Origin: Conidiobolus incongruus B7586
Taxonomy: Eukaryota; Entomophthoromycota; Entomophthoromycetes; Entomophthorales; Conidiobolaceae
Assembly: GCA_000697335.1 (NCBI GenBank)
Contig: JNEM01016854.1
Span: 1-33,128 of the forward strand
Length of the DNA: 33,128 nt
Reading direction: 5' to 3'
Numbering within the stretch: position 1 is the stretch's first letter; every line of letters starts with the position of its first letter. The notes under the pieces were generated by a model. The model was not told the origin of the DNA. It did not search any database and saw nothing but the letters and a program-made list of their open reading frames with translations. Position numbers and translations under genes: made by a program. Shown piece by piece: positions 9,785-23,351 of this stretch.

Positions 9785-12700
9785 TTAAATCATTCAACAA
9801 AACCGCTTTGACTGTTTAACCAGGCTAACAATGATTCAATCCAGGGGTTGATTTGCTATTACATGTATTGAAATCCTCATTCATTTCAAGCCCGCCAAAA
9901 AGAACAGTTCATTCATGCAATCATATCAAGAATAATCCCCGACACCGCCTCATTCATCCTCAAGCACATTTTATTTAAATTATTTAATGTAAATATAAAC
10001 CCAAAATATCCCCTCTGTTTAACTGTAAACCAATGGACGAATTGATCTTCAGTTCATCAGAACTGATTATTTAAATGTCTGGTATATTTAAATTCCCTCT
10101 GTCATACACCATTCTATACTACCATCCGTTCACTCCTTTTAATTAATAACACATTAAAATAATTTATTTTCAAATTGTAATACACTACACATTTTACACG
10201 TCATTCTACTTCCTATCAAATTTGCTCATTTCGATTTCTGGTGTAGCTCAATTGACTTTCAACTTCCTAATATCGCTTACATCACTGAATAGACTTTGAT
10301 CATGATTAAACAGTTGCATTTGTTTGAATATTTTAATCAAATTAAGACAGTTTAGAATCAGATTATCATTTCCCCACAATTAAAATTTTCAATTTTCAAA
10401 TCAACTGTACTATATTGCTTAGTTCACATGTAAATTATTTCTTATCTATATGTGGATATTGGGTAAACCTTAATCATCATTTTTCATGTGTATTTCATAG
10501 CCATATTTCATATATGAAATATTAGAATCTTCCAAATTTATAATTCTATCAACTATTGTTCATATATACTACTGATTAAAATATCATTGAAAACTGAAGC
10601 TGATTAATAATATTATTAGAGAAAAAAGCAAATCTTTATTACAAGCATAGAATGACATGTTAAATTAATGCTAAATAATAATCACATTATATATGTAAAA
10701 TGTAATAGATAACAATTTCACAATTTAAATCAAAGTTGTAATTGTTTGAAAATAACTTTGAAACATTTCAAATAATTTGAAGTTCTCTAATTTTGGAAAT
10801 TCTATTACAAACTTGGTGATTTTATTTTAAATTATTAAAATTGAATAGGAATTGGTTGTATTGATTGGTTATAGTAAGTGAAATTAAATTTCTTTGGCTT
10901 ATATATATTAAAGTATCTTACTTTGCCATTGATGTGTTAATTTTATATTGGATATGATTAGATTAGAGATTGTCAAATCTATATTATTAAAATTTGAAAC
11001 TCTAAAGAATTCAATAATATTCATTTACAATATTTTATTTATTACAACTTTTAACTATTTTATAACTTCCCACTTCAACTTAGCAGATTAAAGTGGACAA
11101 TAATAAATTGTTTTATCAATATTAATTTATGTTTTAATTATAAAATATATAACTAAACCATTATGACAATTATATAGTTTTAGGTGTGTTGAAAAATTTT
11201 GAAAAATATACATACTATAATACAATTTATATCCAATATATTATATAATATTTCATCCTATAAAAATAATACTATTCCAATTGCTTTTCAGTTTATTTAC
11301 CATATTCAAATATTAAAAGAATAAAGTGTGCTTGGACAATAATAAATTGGAAATAAGGTAAAATTTGTAAGTTAATTAACGCCAATATGGATATATTGAT
11401 AAATTTAAAAAGTTGAAATCTAGTTTAATTACTTTAATTTTGTTATATATTACCCACTTAAAAATTTACTATTAACTATATATTAAATTTTGAAAATTTT
11501 CTTAAAAAAATTTTTAAATAATAATTTTATATAATTGAAAATAATGGAAAAATAATTATTTTTGTATATTATTAATCTTTCATTAATTCACAAAAACAGA
11601 ATGACAATTAATTATCATAAATTAATTTAATTAATATTCATAATAATTTTACAATTATTTTTCATCTTATTAATATTAATTTTTTAGTTGAATTGATATG
11701 ATTTTAAGTTTATAAAAAATATCTTTGACAATTATTTGTATAACATAAAGCTCTTAATAAGTATAAATATATCATATTAACAATATCCAGCTGATTTGAT
11801 CCAACATAAACTGGATTCTAAAATATTCATTTTCAAATCTTAATGAGTATCTTTTTAGCACCTCAAATATGTGCCATAATCACTATATTCTAGTTACTTT
11901 GATAGGAATTCAAGAATATGTTTTTTCTATAAAGAGTTAACAATAGAAATTATTCTAATACTTTTATACAAGTTTGAAAATACATCTGATTATGTAATGT
12001 TATAGAAACGATTTTTAAGGCATTTGAATAATATAAATATCGAATAGTTTAATAATATTAACAATTATATGCTTGCTAATACTGTTTTTAAAATATATTA
12101 TTGTTTAACATATAATCAACCATTTATATTTTTTCAATGATCAAAAATTAAATTCAAATAAAATAGAATAGTTGCTTAACTGTTACTTTTTAAAATCATG
12201 AAAAAAAATAATAATAATTAAATTCTTCAATAATTTTATAATCTGATTATATATTATTTATTCAATTATTTTAATAGAATATATTATATCAATATTTATT
12301 AGTACTTGATTTATCATAATTTTATAAATTTTAATTGATTTAATAAGGAATTATAGTGATAAAAATTGATCAATATTTATTACTGTTTATATGAATTTGA
12401 ATATATATTAATAATAGGTTAATGATTTTATAAGATATTTTAAAAATAACTTATATATTTATTTAATATAAATAAATATGATTATAATACATATTTTTTT
12501 TAAATATAAAGGAAAAATAGAAATATCAAATATCAAAAAAATAGATTAAATTATATTTAAATATATATGATATCAGTTATTTATGGTGTTTTCATTGGAT
12601 TGTTTAACATTTTAGTAATAGCTTTAACTGAAATTTTATTTGATTTTAATCTTGTATTATTTTAGAATATAGTAACAAAAAATATATGATACTCTCAATA

Positions 12701-13842
12701 TAATATAATCTTAATTATTTAATATAATGGAATTTTTACTAATTAAAGTTAAGAGTTAGATAGGATATATCCCCTCTGAGTGATTTAATTTATTAATCTT
12801 GTTCATTAATAAATAGATAAACTCAAGATTGAATTATTTATGACTTGTTAATTATAATTTTAATAATATTATTATAATTAATAATATATATTAATTATTC
12901 ATTAATATTAAATTTATAAAAATTTTAAATATAATTTAATAATATAAAAAATAATTAATTAAAAAGAAAAAAAATTTTTAATTATTTTATTAAATTATTT
13001 AAATTAATATTTTTTTTAAAATAGTTTATTAATTATAAATGATAAAATATTTGCAATTAAAATTCATAAATTATTACTCTAATATTAAACTAATTTTATA
13101 TTAACTTTATCTAAATGATATATGATTTGATTGGATTTTTTTTTCTGATTAAATAAATTTTTTTGTGAATTTTTAGGTTGTAATTTGTGTTTTATCTTAT
13201 AGTATAAAATCTATTTTTAGTTATCAATAGTACAATACTTAAAGCTTTAGTTTGCTTCAGGGTATTTTCACATGATAATTAAAATTCAAGATAGAATCAT
13301 TTTAAATAAGTTAATTGTAATATTTTATAAAAATAAAAATATTAGGTATTTGTATTATATATTACAATTCCAAATGTATATAATATTCAAGTGAATCATC
13401 AATCAATGTTTACAATACATAATTATACATTGAATCAAACAAATTGCTTGATAAGTATTATATGATAAATGTATAGCATAATTGAAATTTTATAGTTAAT
13501 AATTATATCAATTCATTTTATAAAATGAATTCTAAATTCAAAGTTGAAAACAAAGTATTATGTGTAATTATTGTTAAATGAAAAAAGAAAAGACAATTTT
13601 TAAAATGATCATCAGTGTATTATACATTGAAATAAAGTATCAAAACTAAGAAAAAAAATAATAAAATTCAATTTGAAATTAACTTGATATTATAGAATTT
13701 AAATTAATTAATTAGAATTGTCAAAAAAAAATTCAATAAGTTACCTATTATAATAATATATGATATATAAAACACAATTCAAAAATTAGTCGCATTTTAA
13801 AAATATATTAAAGCATGTATAATGTGATGTATTATATTATAT
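9785..13842. other. AT-rich intergenic region between convergent genes
   Basis: About 4 kb between the 3' ends of the phosphatase and pyrophosphatase genes. The first 500 bp are less AT-rich and probably include the phosphatase 3' UTR. They hold a perfect stem-loop TCAGTTC-ATCA-GAACTGA (10049-10066). From about 10500 on the sequence is extremely AT-rich, and I see no gene, RNA or transposon end. Confidence 0.6.
10049..10066. repeat. Perfect 7-bp stem, 4-base loop hairpin
   Basis: TCAGTTC, loop ATCA, GAACTGA, about 265 bp past the phosphatase stop codon. It could be a structure in the 3' UTR, but at this length chance cannot be excluded. Confidence 0.4.
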
Positions 13843-15168
13843 TTAGACTAAAGCACCATTGGAGATATAGAACCATTTGTCAACTAAATAAATTAATATT
13901 AATATTAATGAATAGGTTATATGATTATTGAATTATTATATTTACCTGAGGGATCGACGGGAAGGGGTTCAACAACAGTGTTCTAAATTAAATAAAGTAA
14001 GTAAAAGGTTAAAGGGAATATGTCAGAAAATAATTACTGGAGGAATGTTTTGGTAGATGGGGTCTTCGGTGGTGATCTTGGAATTGGAATCATCCAAAGT
14101 GGTATTAACACTAAAGAAATCAATTAGATAAATCTAAAAAAACAATAGTAAAATTATATAATTACATGGATAAGTCATAGTTTTCAGTCTTGTTGGGAGT
14201 TTCACCAGAGATCAACTTCTTCCAGCTTTCATGGACTTCTTGGATGACGCTGGTAGCGTACTTCTTGTTCTTGGCTTCACCGTTGAAAGCGAAAACGTTT
14301 TCAGGCTTGCCATCGGGGATCTTGTAGATGCGGAACCATTCGTTAGTGGCACGGATGAGACCAGGGAAGTAGCGTTCAACATCTTCAATATCTATAGAAA
14401 GGAGTCAATGATAAATAATTAATTAATCTATGTATTTTAAATAATTACCATTGAGCTTAGAAGCATTAGGATCATTGATATCGATGGCAATAAGCTTCCA
14501 GTCAGTTTCACCTAATTAAAGTTAATTTAAAAATTTAAAAATATATTATAAAATTAATTTACCTTCATCTAATAAAGCCATAACACCCAAAATCTTAACT
14601 TGCTTAATTTGACCAGGGTAGCCAACAGCTTCTCCGATTTCGACAACGTCAATAGGATCATTATCACCCTTGGCATTGGTATCGTGGTTGAGGACGTTGG
14701 GATCTTCCCAAGTTTGGGGAAGAGCACCATAGTTCCAGATGTAACCCTTGTGGGGGAAGCAGTTGCGGACGAATCTAGGCTTGCCCTTCTTGATATCTTG
14801 TTTGATTGGATTCAAAGGTTCACCAGTAGCGATCTAAACAAAATTGAGTATTGGTAACTTACTAGATTGAATATCAATTTACTTCAGCTTTGGCGTTGGT
14901 CCAACGAGGGATTTCGACGACCATGTTGTACAAAGTTTTCTTATCGTTAGCGAATAAGGGAATATCATGGAAGGGGGAGATGACCTTGCCATCCTTTTCT
15001 AAATTAAAAAACAGATGTAAATTTCAAAACGATCAATGAGAACATGAACCCCACAGTTTAGAGGTTGAAACAGATGAAGTATGAGATAAAGAAGAATAAC
15101 TTACCAATCCACAAACGATATTCAGCAGAGTTAGGAGCACCGAATTGACGAGTAGTGTATTCAGACAT
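13843..15168 (-). CDS. IPP1: Soluble inorganic pyrophosphatase (Ipp1/PPA family), eight exons
   Basis: Hydrolyses pyrophosphate to phosphate with Mg2+, pulling forward biosynthesis in the cytosol. On the minus strand the exons are 15168-15105, 14998-14883, 14833-14563, 14511-14449, 14391-14166, 14110-14038, 13982-13946 and 13883-13843. They join in frame to 296 residues, close to yeast Ipp1 (287). All seven introns are short (106, 49, 51, 57, 55, 55 and 62 bp) with GTAA donors and AG acceptors. The signature DNDPIDV lies at 117-123, with Asp117, Asp119 and Asp122 for metal. Asp149 and Asp154 lie in LLDEGETDW, and Lys/Arg residues sit in [13 protein letters not shown]. The N-terminus [14 protein letters not shown] and C-terminus [14 protein letters not shown] match the fungal family. 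An in-frame ATG 34 codons upstream (15268-15270) is open, but I prefer the family-matching start. Confidence 0.94.
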
Positions 15169-18100
15169 ATTAATATTAGAATAACAAAAATTCAATTGTA
15201 AACAAGTATTAAGATGATTATTTATACTATTGATTTTATCTATAATTTTTTGTAATTTCAAATTTTCCATTTATATTCATATATATTATACTGGATATAT
15301 TTTCTCATTAGTGTAAAATGCTATATAAACTGGATTAATTGTTAAATGAATTAAATTCGCATACTTCTAATGAATTTTATGTTGTTTCAAAAGAGTGAGT
15401 TTTAAAGTGTATTGCGCGGTATCATTGGTGTTTGATTTCAGTGTATTTCTTTAGATAATTCTGGTCATCTTCAGCTGAAGATCAGATCCATATTCAGTAT
15501 TCTCTATTCACTTAATGACTTAATTCAGTTTCCAAATATTAACGATGATTCATCAAATTATCCTCATTAAGCAATGACGTATCTTGAACCAATGAATTCA
15601 TTGAATTTTATAAAATCCGATAGCGATTTAATTTAGTTGAAATTTTTAATCCAATTTATTTATTAAATGGTAAAAATTTATAACATTAAGTAATTTAATA
15701 AAGATATGATGAAATTGATTCTTATCATATAAAAAACTTACATTAATCATTTTAATTAATTATATTATCTATTAATTTTTACCATTTATACTTTTTTTAT
15801 TGTTTAATTATATTGAAGCTAATTTATATTACTTTAGTTTTGATTAATAATGATATAATTAATTTTTGATTAATCAAAGATAGATATATTAGATTTAATT
15901 TTTTAAAAATACTATAAAATTTATATAATTATTAATAATACATAAGTTTTAAAAATTATAATTAATGTATAAATTATTAAAATGAAACTTTTATTCGTAT
16001 TATTTAGTATAATTGATAAAATAAATTTTTATAATTTTTGAAAATTGTTTAAATGATAAATAATAAAAAGCTTTCACTTATATAATTAAAAATTGATTTA
16101 ATATAAATTAAATATTTTTAATATTAAGTTTCATATCAACTATATATCATCTGAAAACTATTATAATCCTTGTACAGTAACTTTCTTGTCATTGTAATAC
16201 AAGTTGAAATAATTTCTATTTTAAATTATTTTTCAAACAGTTTTATTAACAATCTGAAAAGTATTAATATAGACGATGGTTAACACCTGTGATACATAGT
16301 TTGATAATATTATAATTAAAGTATAAATCATTCTATCATAGACTAATTATTTATCTGTTATTGATATTAATTAGTTAATAATTTAATTAGTTCACTGATA
16401 TATCAAATATATCTTATGTATTTAAATTTATTGTATCTATAAATTGAATATTGGATATTAAATATTAATATTTAAATGGGTAGTATGTTGTTTTTAATAT
16501 ATCCTAATAATAAAATTTATCAATTTTATTATTATTAATATATTTGACTATTAAATTAATTTTGTATTTTTAATCAAAATATCTGGTAAACTTAAAATTA
16601 AATGAATTATCACTGATCTATGATAAAGGCTAGATTTTTGAGCTTCTAAATAATCTCATGATATTATAATTACCATGATTAGAATAATAAACATATTATA
16701 AATTTCTATTATCAATGATGAAAGATATCTTGTTTTTGCTTGTATAATTATTTATTTTGCATATTTCTTTTAAATTTTTAATATTGTGTAATGTCAAATT
16801 TAATAGAATATAAAATTTAATCAATGTTAGAATTTTCTATATATTTTCGATTGAATTAGTTCTAAAATTTATATTCTAACTTTTGATATAGAATATATGA
16901 CTCTATATCTCTTTACTTAGTTATAACTCTCATTACGAATGTAGTAAACCAAATGTCGTAAAACTAAAATATATTTGGCTATATATCTAAATATTTTAAG
17001 AAAAATTATCGAATCATAATTAATATTAGTATTAGATCAAATTCATTTTTTAATTCCAATGTGAAAAGCAATTAAAAATATCAGAAAGAATTTATAACAT
17101 TGAATATTAATATAATTAATAAAAGGTTTTGATAAATATAGCTAACAATAACAACAGATATTTCTGTACAGTTGTTATATTAATTTACAATCTTGACTCA
17201 AATTAATCAAAACAGTTATAATTATTAAAATGTTCACCTATTACACTATGTTAAAAAATTAATTACTCAATATTTTAATATAATTTGTCTCAAAAATGCT
17301 AATAAAGAAAGGTTATTAAAGATGGCAAGTATTTTTATATTCAAATATATTATATCTATGTACCAACTTTGATAGATAAATTTATGTCAAAAATATCATA
17401 AGAAATATTATTAAAATTAATATTGAATCAAAATTTATATTTTAATTATTGAAATATAGGAATGATTAGGTAAGTAAAATTTTAATAATTATAATATTTT
17501 CATTAAATTTGAATAGATTTAAAAATATATACCGAATTATTTAAAAACCACTAAATCAACTATTTACAATTACAATCTATAATTTAATATCTTTTCCAAT
17601 ATATTATTTAAATTTGATATTAGGGTATTATAATTAAAATATTACAAGCATGTATTAGATATATTAATTTTTCAATATAATTAACGGAATTGATTATACA
17701 AAATATTTGGAAAATAACCAACATTTGAGTTTTTGATAAAGAATTGATCGAATAATATAAATTCACCTACCAAGGTAATTTGAAGTGACATAGTACAGAG
17801 CTATAGGATAATTTTGTCTTTAATTCAATAATCTCAATATTAAATTTTTATATCATTTAGTACATCAAATATAAATATGAGGTATTGTTCCTGAGTTAAT
17901 ACTTAAATATCATTAATAATAAAAATACATTTTCACTATATAACCATCAATAAAATTGAAATTTTCTAATATGTATAATTGAAAAAAAAATTAGTTTTAA
18001 TATATGAATGATGAAAAGTTAAAAAAATCCTAATAAAACAAAGTCATAAATTAAAAAAGATATAATTTTTCTTTAAAAAAATTATCCTAAAGATATTTAA

Positions 18101-18589
18101 ATACTATATTAAAGGACTTCAAATATAAAATAAAATTTAACTGCGTCCAATTAGAGAAATTCCAATAACAATAATAATAAATTGTTTGTATTTTAATGTA
18201 GAATATATTTCCTAAAAAAGTTAATCTGATAAAATCCAGATTTTATAATTGATAATTGATCAAATAATGAAATCATCATCTTAAAAATTAAAGTCAAAAT
18301 ATGTAATATTAAATATAATTTATTTTGAATGTTAAAACATTATTATTACATCCAATATATTAATGCGATTAAAAATATAGGATAATTATCAATATTAATC
18401 ATATTTAAAAATAGTCATAATAATCTAGTGAAGTAATATCAAAATGATTAAAATTAACAGGTAATTTTGTCAATAATAATATTACAAAAATTTAAAGGAG
18501 GTTTGTTAATTAAAAAAATTAATCAATAAAAAATTAAAAAACTATTAAATGGAATGCATAATAAAAACGGGAAAATTCGGATCAGATGC
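15169..18589. other. AT-rich intergenic region upstream of the pyrophosphatase gene
   Basis: About 3.4 kb. The first few hundred bases should hold the pyrophosphatase promoter and 5' UTR. The rest is very AT-rich, and I see no open frame with family features, RNA gene or transposon end. Confidence 0.6.
15467..15482. promoter_or_regulatory. Perfect 16-base palindrome ATCTTCAGCTGAAGAT
   Basis: Lies about 300 bp upstream of the pyrophosphatase start codon. Its full two-fold symmetry, with a CAGCTG core of E-box type, makes it a candidate site for a dimeric transcription factor. Function is inferred from symmetry and position only. Confidence 0.4.
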
Positions 18590-19996
18590 TTACTGGTCGG
18601 GAGGGCAACAGAGTTTAGGTTCGCAGGACGCAGAACAACTGAGAAGACATCTTGTGTTACCATGCTGGGAGTCGGGTAGGGCGATGGCGGAAGAGTTACC
18701 AGTTTGGACGACTTCAGGCTGGATGGTGGCGGAGTGAACACCGTGGTTGTGGAGCACTTTTTTGACTTGACTAGCTAGGGACATGTAGTCTTCACCAGGA
18801 GCAACAGAAATGTGAGCAGAAGCAACAATTTTAGTGTCACTCAATTGCCAGACATGGAGTTCGTGGATGCCTTTAATGCCAGGAATCTTGAGAACATTTG
18901 CACGGATTCTATCAAGAGGAATGCTATTAGGGGTACCTTGTAACAAAATAAATGATGCGCTCTTAATGAGAGGAATAGTGAATTTGATGATGAGAAGAGT
19001 AATAAGAATGGAAATGATAGGATCAAAAAGATATTTTTCCTTGAAGTCACAGAGCCAGATGATCAATGCAGTTGCAATAACTGCAATATTAGCCAAAGCA
19101 TCTCCCAAGACATGCAAGTAGACACCATACATATTCATAGCACCTTCACCATGACTGTGACCGTGACCATGAGAATGACTATGATCGTGGTTGTGCTTAG
19201 AATTATGAGTTTCGTGACTATGAGAGTGATTATGCCCACTTTCAGTATGATCATGCTGACTAGATTCAACGACATCGCTAGCATCATAAGAGAGTTGAGC
19301 AGTTTCCATCAATGGAGAATTCTCGGTAAGTTGAGCCTTCTTCTTCTTGCGAATGGTATCAGCTTCTTGAATGATAGATTGTTGGAATTCAGCAGCAGTA
19401 TTACAAGTCTCAACCCTCGATTCAATATCGTTAGTATGTCCATGACCGTGATCATGACCGTGTGAGTGAGAATGGCCGTGGCCTCCGAACAAGAACATAC
19501 CGAACACGTTAAAGGCTAAACCCATACTACCAACAATCAAAATGAGTTGAGGGTTTTCGATTTCTATTCAAACTAAAATTAATTTACAAGGTTTTACAAT
19601 AAAAAAAAATTCAACTTACCAACTGGGTTGAAGAAACGAGGAATAGCTTCGGCCAAAATAGTAATACATAAGCCCAACAGTAATACGGCATTGATTAATG
19701 CACCTAATACTTCAGCTCTTTGCCAGCCATAAGTGTATTTGGGATCGTGATCTTTCTTATTTGCCAACTATTAATAAGTTAGTAAATGCAAATTATCTAT
19801 AATAAATTTGAGCAAAGCTTACTTTAACAGCATAAACAGCAATAAATAAACTGACTACATCGTTTAACATATGAAAGGCATCGGCAATTAAAGCGATGGA
19901 ATTAACCATATAACCGATAATTAACTCGGCAAATAGTAAAGCTACACTTAGAGTGAGCTGAATCCAAAGTTTTGCGGATTTGGACAGAAAAGCCAT
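18590..19996 (-). CDS. ZRC1: Zrc1/Cot1-like zinc transporter (cation diffusion facilitator), three exons
   Basis: Predicted 431-residue CDF antiporter that would move Zn2+ out of the cytosol, in fungi mostly into the vacuole in exchange for H+. Exons on the minus strand are 19996-19823, 19767-19620 and 19563-18590. The introns of 55 and 56 bp have GTAAG donors. About six membrane helices are visible (near 10-30, 34-57, 78-99, 113-133, 247-277 and 287-308). The transport-site motifs are HMLND (42-46) and HVLGD (258-262), and YTYGWQRAEVLGALINA is the CDF box after helix 2. A cytosolic loop between helices 4 and 5 has two His-rich blocks (about 134-150 and 211-245). A ferredoxin-like C-terminal domain follows (HELHVWQLSD). 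The tail has five Cys (413, 417, 421, 426, 427). The start is the only ATG before helix 1. Confidence 0.93.
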
Positions 19997-22900
19997 CAAG
20001 AAAAAAGTTTAATTAAGAATTAAAGTACTGTATAATAGTGTCTAAAATTATTATTAATAATTATAATATTTTAGTGAGAGTTGAATGGGTGATCAATCGT
20101 ATTTATAATGCTAAATAAAAATTGCCAAATTAGTGAGGTCTGATAAATTAGTTGGAAAAATTCAATCCAATGATTAAATTAGTGAACTTGTCCAAGTTGA
20201 AAAAACTTTTGGTGTAACTGTATTATTCTGTTAAGTGCAAAAATATATATTGAATAATACAACAGCCTTCATTTATACCATTTAGGTAATTTTATAAAAT
20301 GAAGTCATTAAGTCGGCCCTAGAAGGTTTTATACTGGTACCAATCGTTGCATGAAGGCATTTTTCAGATGATCTTCATAAGTTAGAATTGCAAATTCCTT
20401 TATTTAGTAATTTTGTGAATGATATTCAATCTTGAGCAATCCATTTTTGTTAAAAATTTTTCCTAATTTTCTTAACATTTTGGCATATTTCACAATTTTT
20501 AAATTAAAAATCATGATTAAGTTTGTAAGAATTATAAAAAATCTATCAAAGGTATAGATAATTTTTTATATCACACAAATGTCTTGTATGCATAATAAAA
20601 ACTAATAAATTTGGCAAATATACCAAGAATTTTACCAATTTTCAATATAATAAAATATCCATTCATTCCAATAAATAAAGGCGTCAATTAGTTTAAAATA
20701 ACTGAAATGCTATGTAATAGAGTATCACAATTTGATTAAATTATCCTCTCAAAAGTAACCTGATATCCCAGAAACTATATAGTTCATAATGGCACTAGAT
20801 ATGCATCAAAAGGTTTTAATATTATTTCATCCATATCTTCTTTACCTTATTTTATGTATAAATATAGTAATAAAGTCATATTATAAAATTTCCAAATATT
20901 TTTAGGCTGTAGTTCTTGTAGTATTTTTTTAAGTTATTTTATGTTATTTTGCCATTCGGATAATTATTTAATCATTTTAAACTTAATAAGAATTTGATCA
21001 TAATTTAATTAAAAATCAATATTCCTTGAAATTTTGATTACTATATTAATTTATATAGTTATAATGATATTATTTAAAAATTTTTGTAATATATTATTTA
21101 ATTAATCTACTTATAAGATTCAAATTCTATTGATTATAAATAGTTAAATATAAATTCACTAATTTTAGTTAAAATTACAAAAAATGCTATCAAGTTGTTT
21201 ATAAACAAACAATGGTTGAACATTTATTTATCCAAATTTAGAATTTGTAGATTGATTATATAAGATATTAGCATTGTTAAATTATAATTAATATTATTAA
21301 TTATTAAATAGTTGATTATTAATAATATCTATGTTTAAAAACATTCTCTTTATAATTATTTACATATGTTCACCTTAAATTGAAATTATACACTTAGTAT
21401 ATTATAAAAGATTCTGATTGAATCTTCATAGATAATTAACTAAACCTTCATCGCAGTGGGATATTGTATATGTGCAAAATATATTAAAGAGAATTGTTAA
21501 ATAGTAATTATTATGAGATCTAACAATGTACAAATAGGAATTTCCAATTCTCTCAATAACTTCAAAAAAATTAATTTAAATACTATTAAACTGATTCTTA
21601 TAAAATTTATCAGGTGATAAATTGACTCCACTCTATTGAAATTAAAAATATCTTTGCAATGAATCAAAACTAATTAAAGTATAAAATATTTTAATGATAT
21701 ATAAAGTTAGTTATATATTATTGAATTTATTAAAAAAGTATATAATTCTTGAATCCATATTCATATTTACATTCTAAATTATTAATCTTATTTGAGTATA
21801 TTTTAAAATTTTACAATCGGACCTCCATTTTAGAACTAAAATATCCAAAAAACATCATACCCAATTAAAATAATACTTTAACATGATAAAGAGTTTAAAT
21901 TTTATTAAGGTTTTGCTATCTATATAATATGAATTTATTCTTCAATCATTTATTCAAAAATATTATGTGAATTAATGGAGGTCCAACTGAATATTTAATT
22001 TTACTACACTGTGATTAATATTTTCAAACTTTAAAAGTTGTTCAATAGGTGATCTATTTTAAATTATAGTTACATATTTTCATTGTTTACATTTTTTATA
22101 TTGATTAATTATATATATAAATTTAATTAATCTTACTTTTAATTGTATAAAGAATATAATCATTTGATGGATTAATCAAATTAAATGGCTGAGAATTTGT
22201 TATGAAAATTTTAAACCAGGGTCTCATTATGTAATTATCAGTACTCAGCATTCTGATTCTTGTGATTTATATTCGATTTTATTATATTTTAAGTTACTTA
22301 TATATTATATCAATTGCTAAAAATATATAGTCAATAGTTTTTTCCTAGAAAAATAATGGATATATTATATATACTAGGTGTAGAAATGTATCATGAAAAT
22401 ATTGAATATATATTTTAAATCACGCAAGTTGAAATATTTCAAAGTTTTGTCTATTTTGTGTAATAAGATGGATAATATAAATATTAAATCACAAATTTCT
22501 GATACATGTTTTATTTTGGTATTTACTTAGAGTATTTATTTGTTAATTAATACAAAATTAGAATTGACTTAATAATAAATAGAGATTATGATGCCATTGT
22601 TGAATTATATCAAAATTTTCACTTCAATTTTCATGAATTAGAGTATCATATTGAAAGAAAATACATATGAATATGTTTATAAGTAGCATTTTTAATATTT
22701 TTTATATTTCATATAATAATATATCGAATAGTAAATCATTGTGAATCATTTAAAAAACTGTTTGTTATGCATCAAAAATTAATATTGTTATAATGTTTCA
22801 TTGATGTTATTCAGTTTAGTATCCCAAATTAGTCTTTGTATATTTGAAAATTTTAACCAATAAATTAAAATCATTGTTAGATTTAAAAAATATTTGATGA

Positions 22901-23351
22901 ATGAATGCATATCTCAAAAAATAAACACTGTACTATGCATGAATATTATAATCTATTACATTTCTAAATAAATATTATGAGTGCAAATTTTTATACTTAC
23001 ATTGAATATTCTCTGAAAATATCTATATGAAATTATAGGTGTCAAGGTAAAATCTTTTCAGGTACTTTAAAGATTATTATAATTTTATATTTTCATCCTA
23101 CTCTTATTTGTTTCAATATAATATTTTGAAATGACAAGGAATATTTTATTTAAAAAAGTATTATTTTGTTTGATCTAAAATTTATGATGATTATTTAAAA
23201 AATTAAAATATAAGGGAGGGTTTTTGTAATAATTAGAAAAATTTTACTTTTAGTAGGCATTGAATTATTTAATTTATCAAAAAAAATAAATGAATGGTTA
23301 TATTATTCAGTTTTACTTCATGGATTAAACACAATAATCACATTATATTGT
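19997..23351. other. AT-rich intergenic region upstream of the zinc transporter
   Basis: About 3.4 kb. It should contain the transporter promoter and 5' UTR near 20000-20400, where the sequence is a little GC-richer. Apart from the tRNA-Gln relic (22220-22291) I see nothing supportable, and no classical zinc-response palindrome. Confidence 0.55.
22220..22291 (+). pseudogene. Decayed tRNA-Gln(CUG) copy
   Basis: Aligns base for base with the intact tRNA-Gln at 28606-28677. It keeps the acceptor start GGTCTCA, part of the D arm (TCAGTAC), the whole anticodon loop TTCTGAT and the TTCGATT T-loop. The T-stem and the 3' acceptor strand no longer pair, and the internal A box is altered. Many differences are C-to-T or G-to-A, with some transversions. 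It is very unlikely to make a working tRNA. Confidence 0.85.

Noticed and set aside
14546-14857. Separate short frames within the pyrophosphatase locus
   Set aside because: The minus-strand one is exon 3 of the spliced gene with intron read-through; the plus-strand one is its complement.
19112-19465. Met/Thr-rich open frame opposite the zinc transporter
   Set aside because: It is the complement of His-codon repeats in the transporter loop, not a gene.
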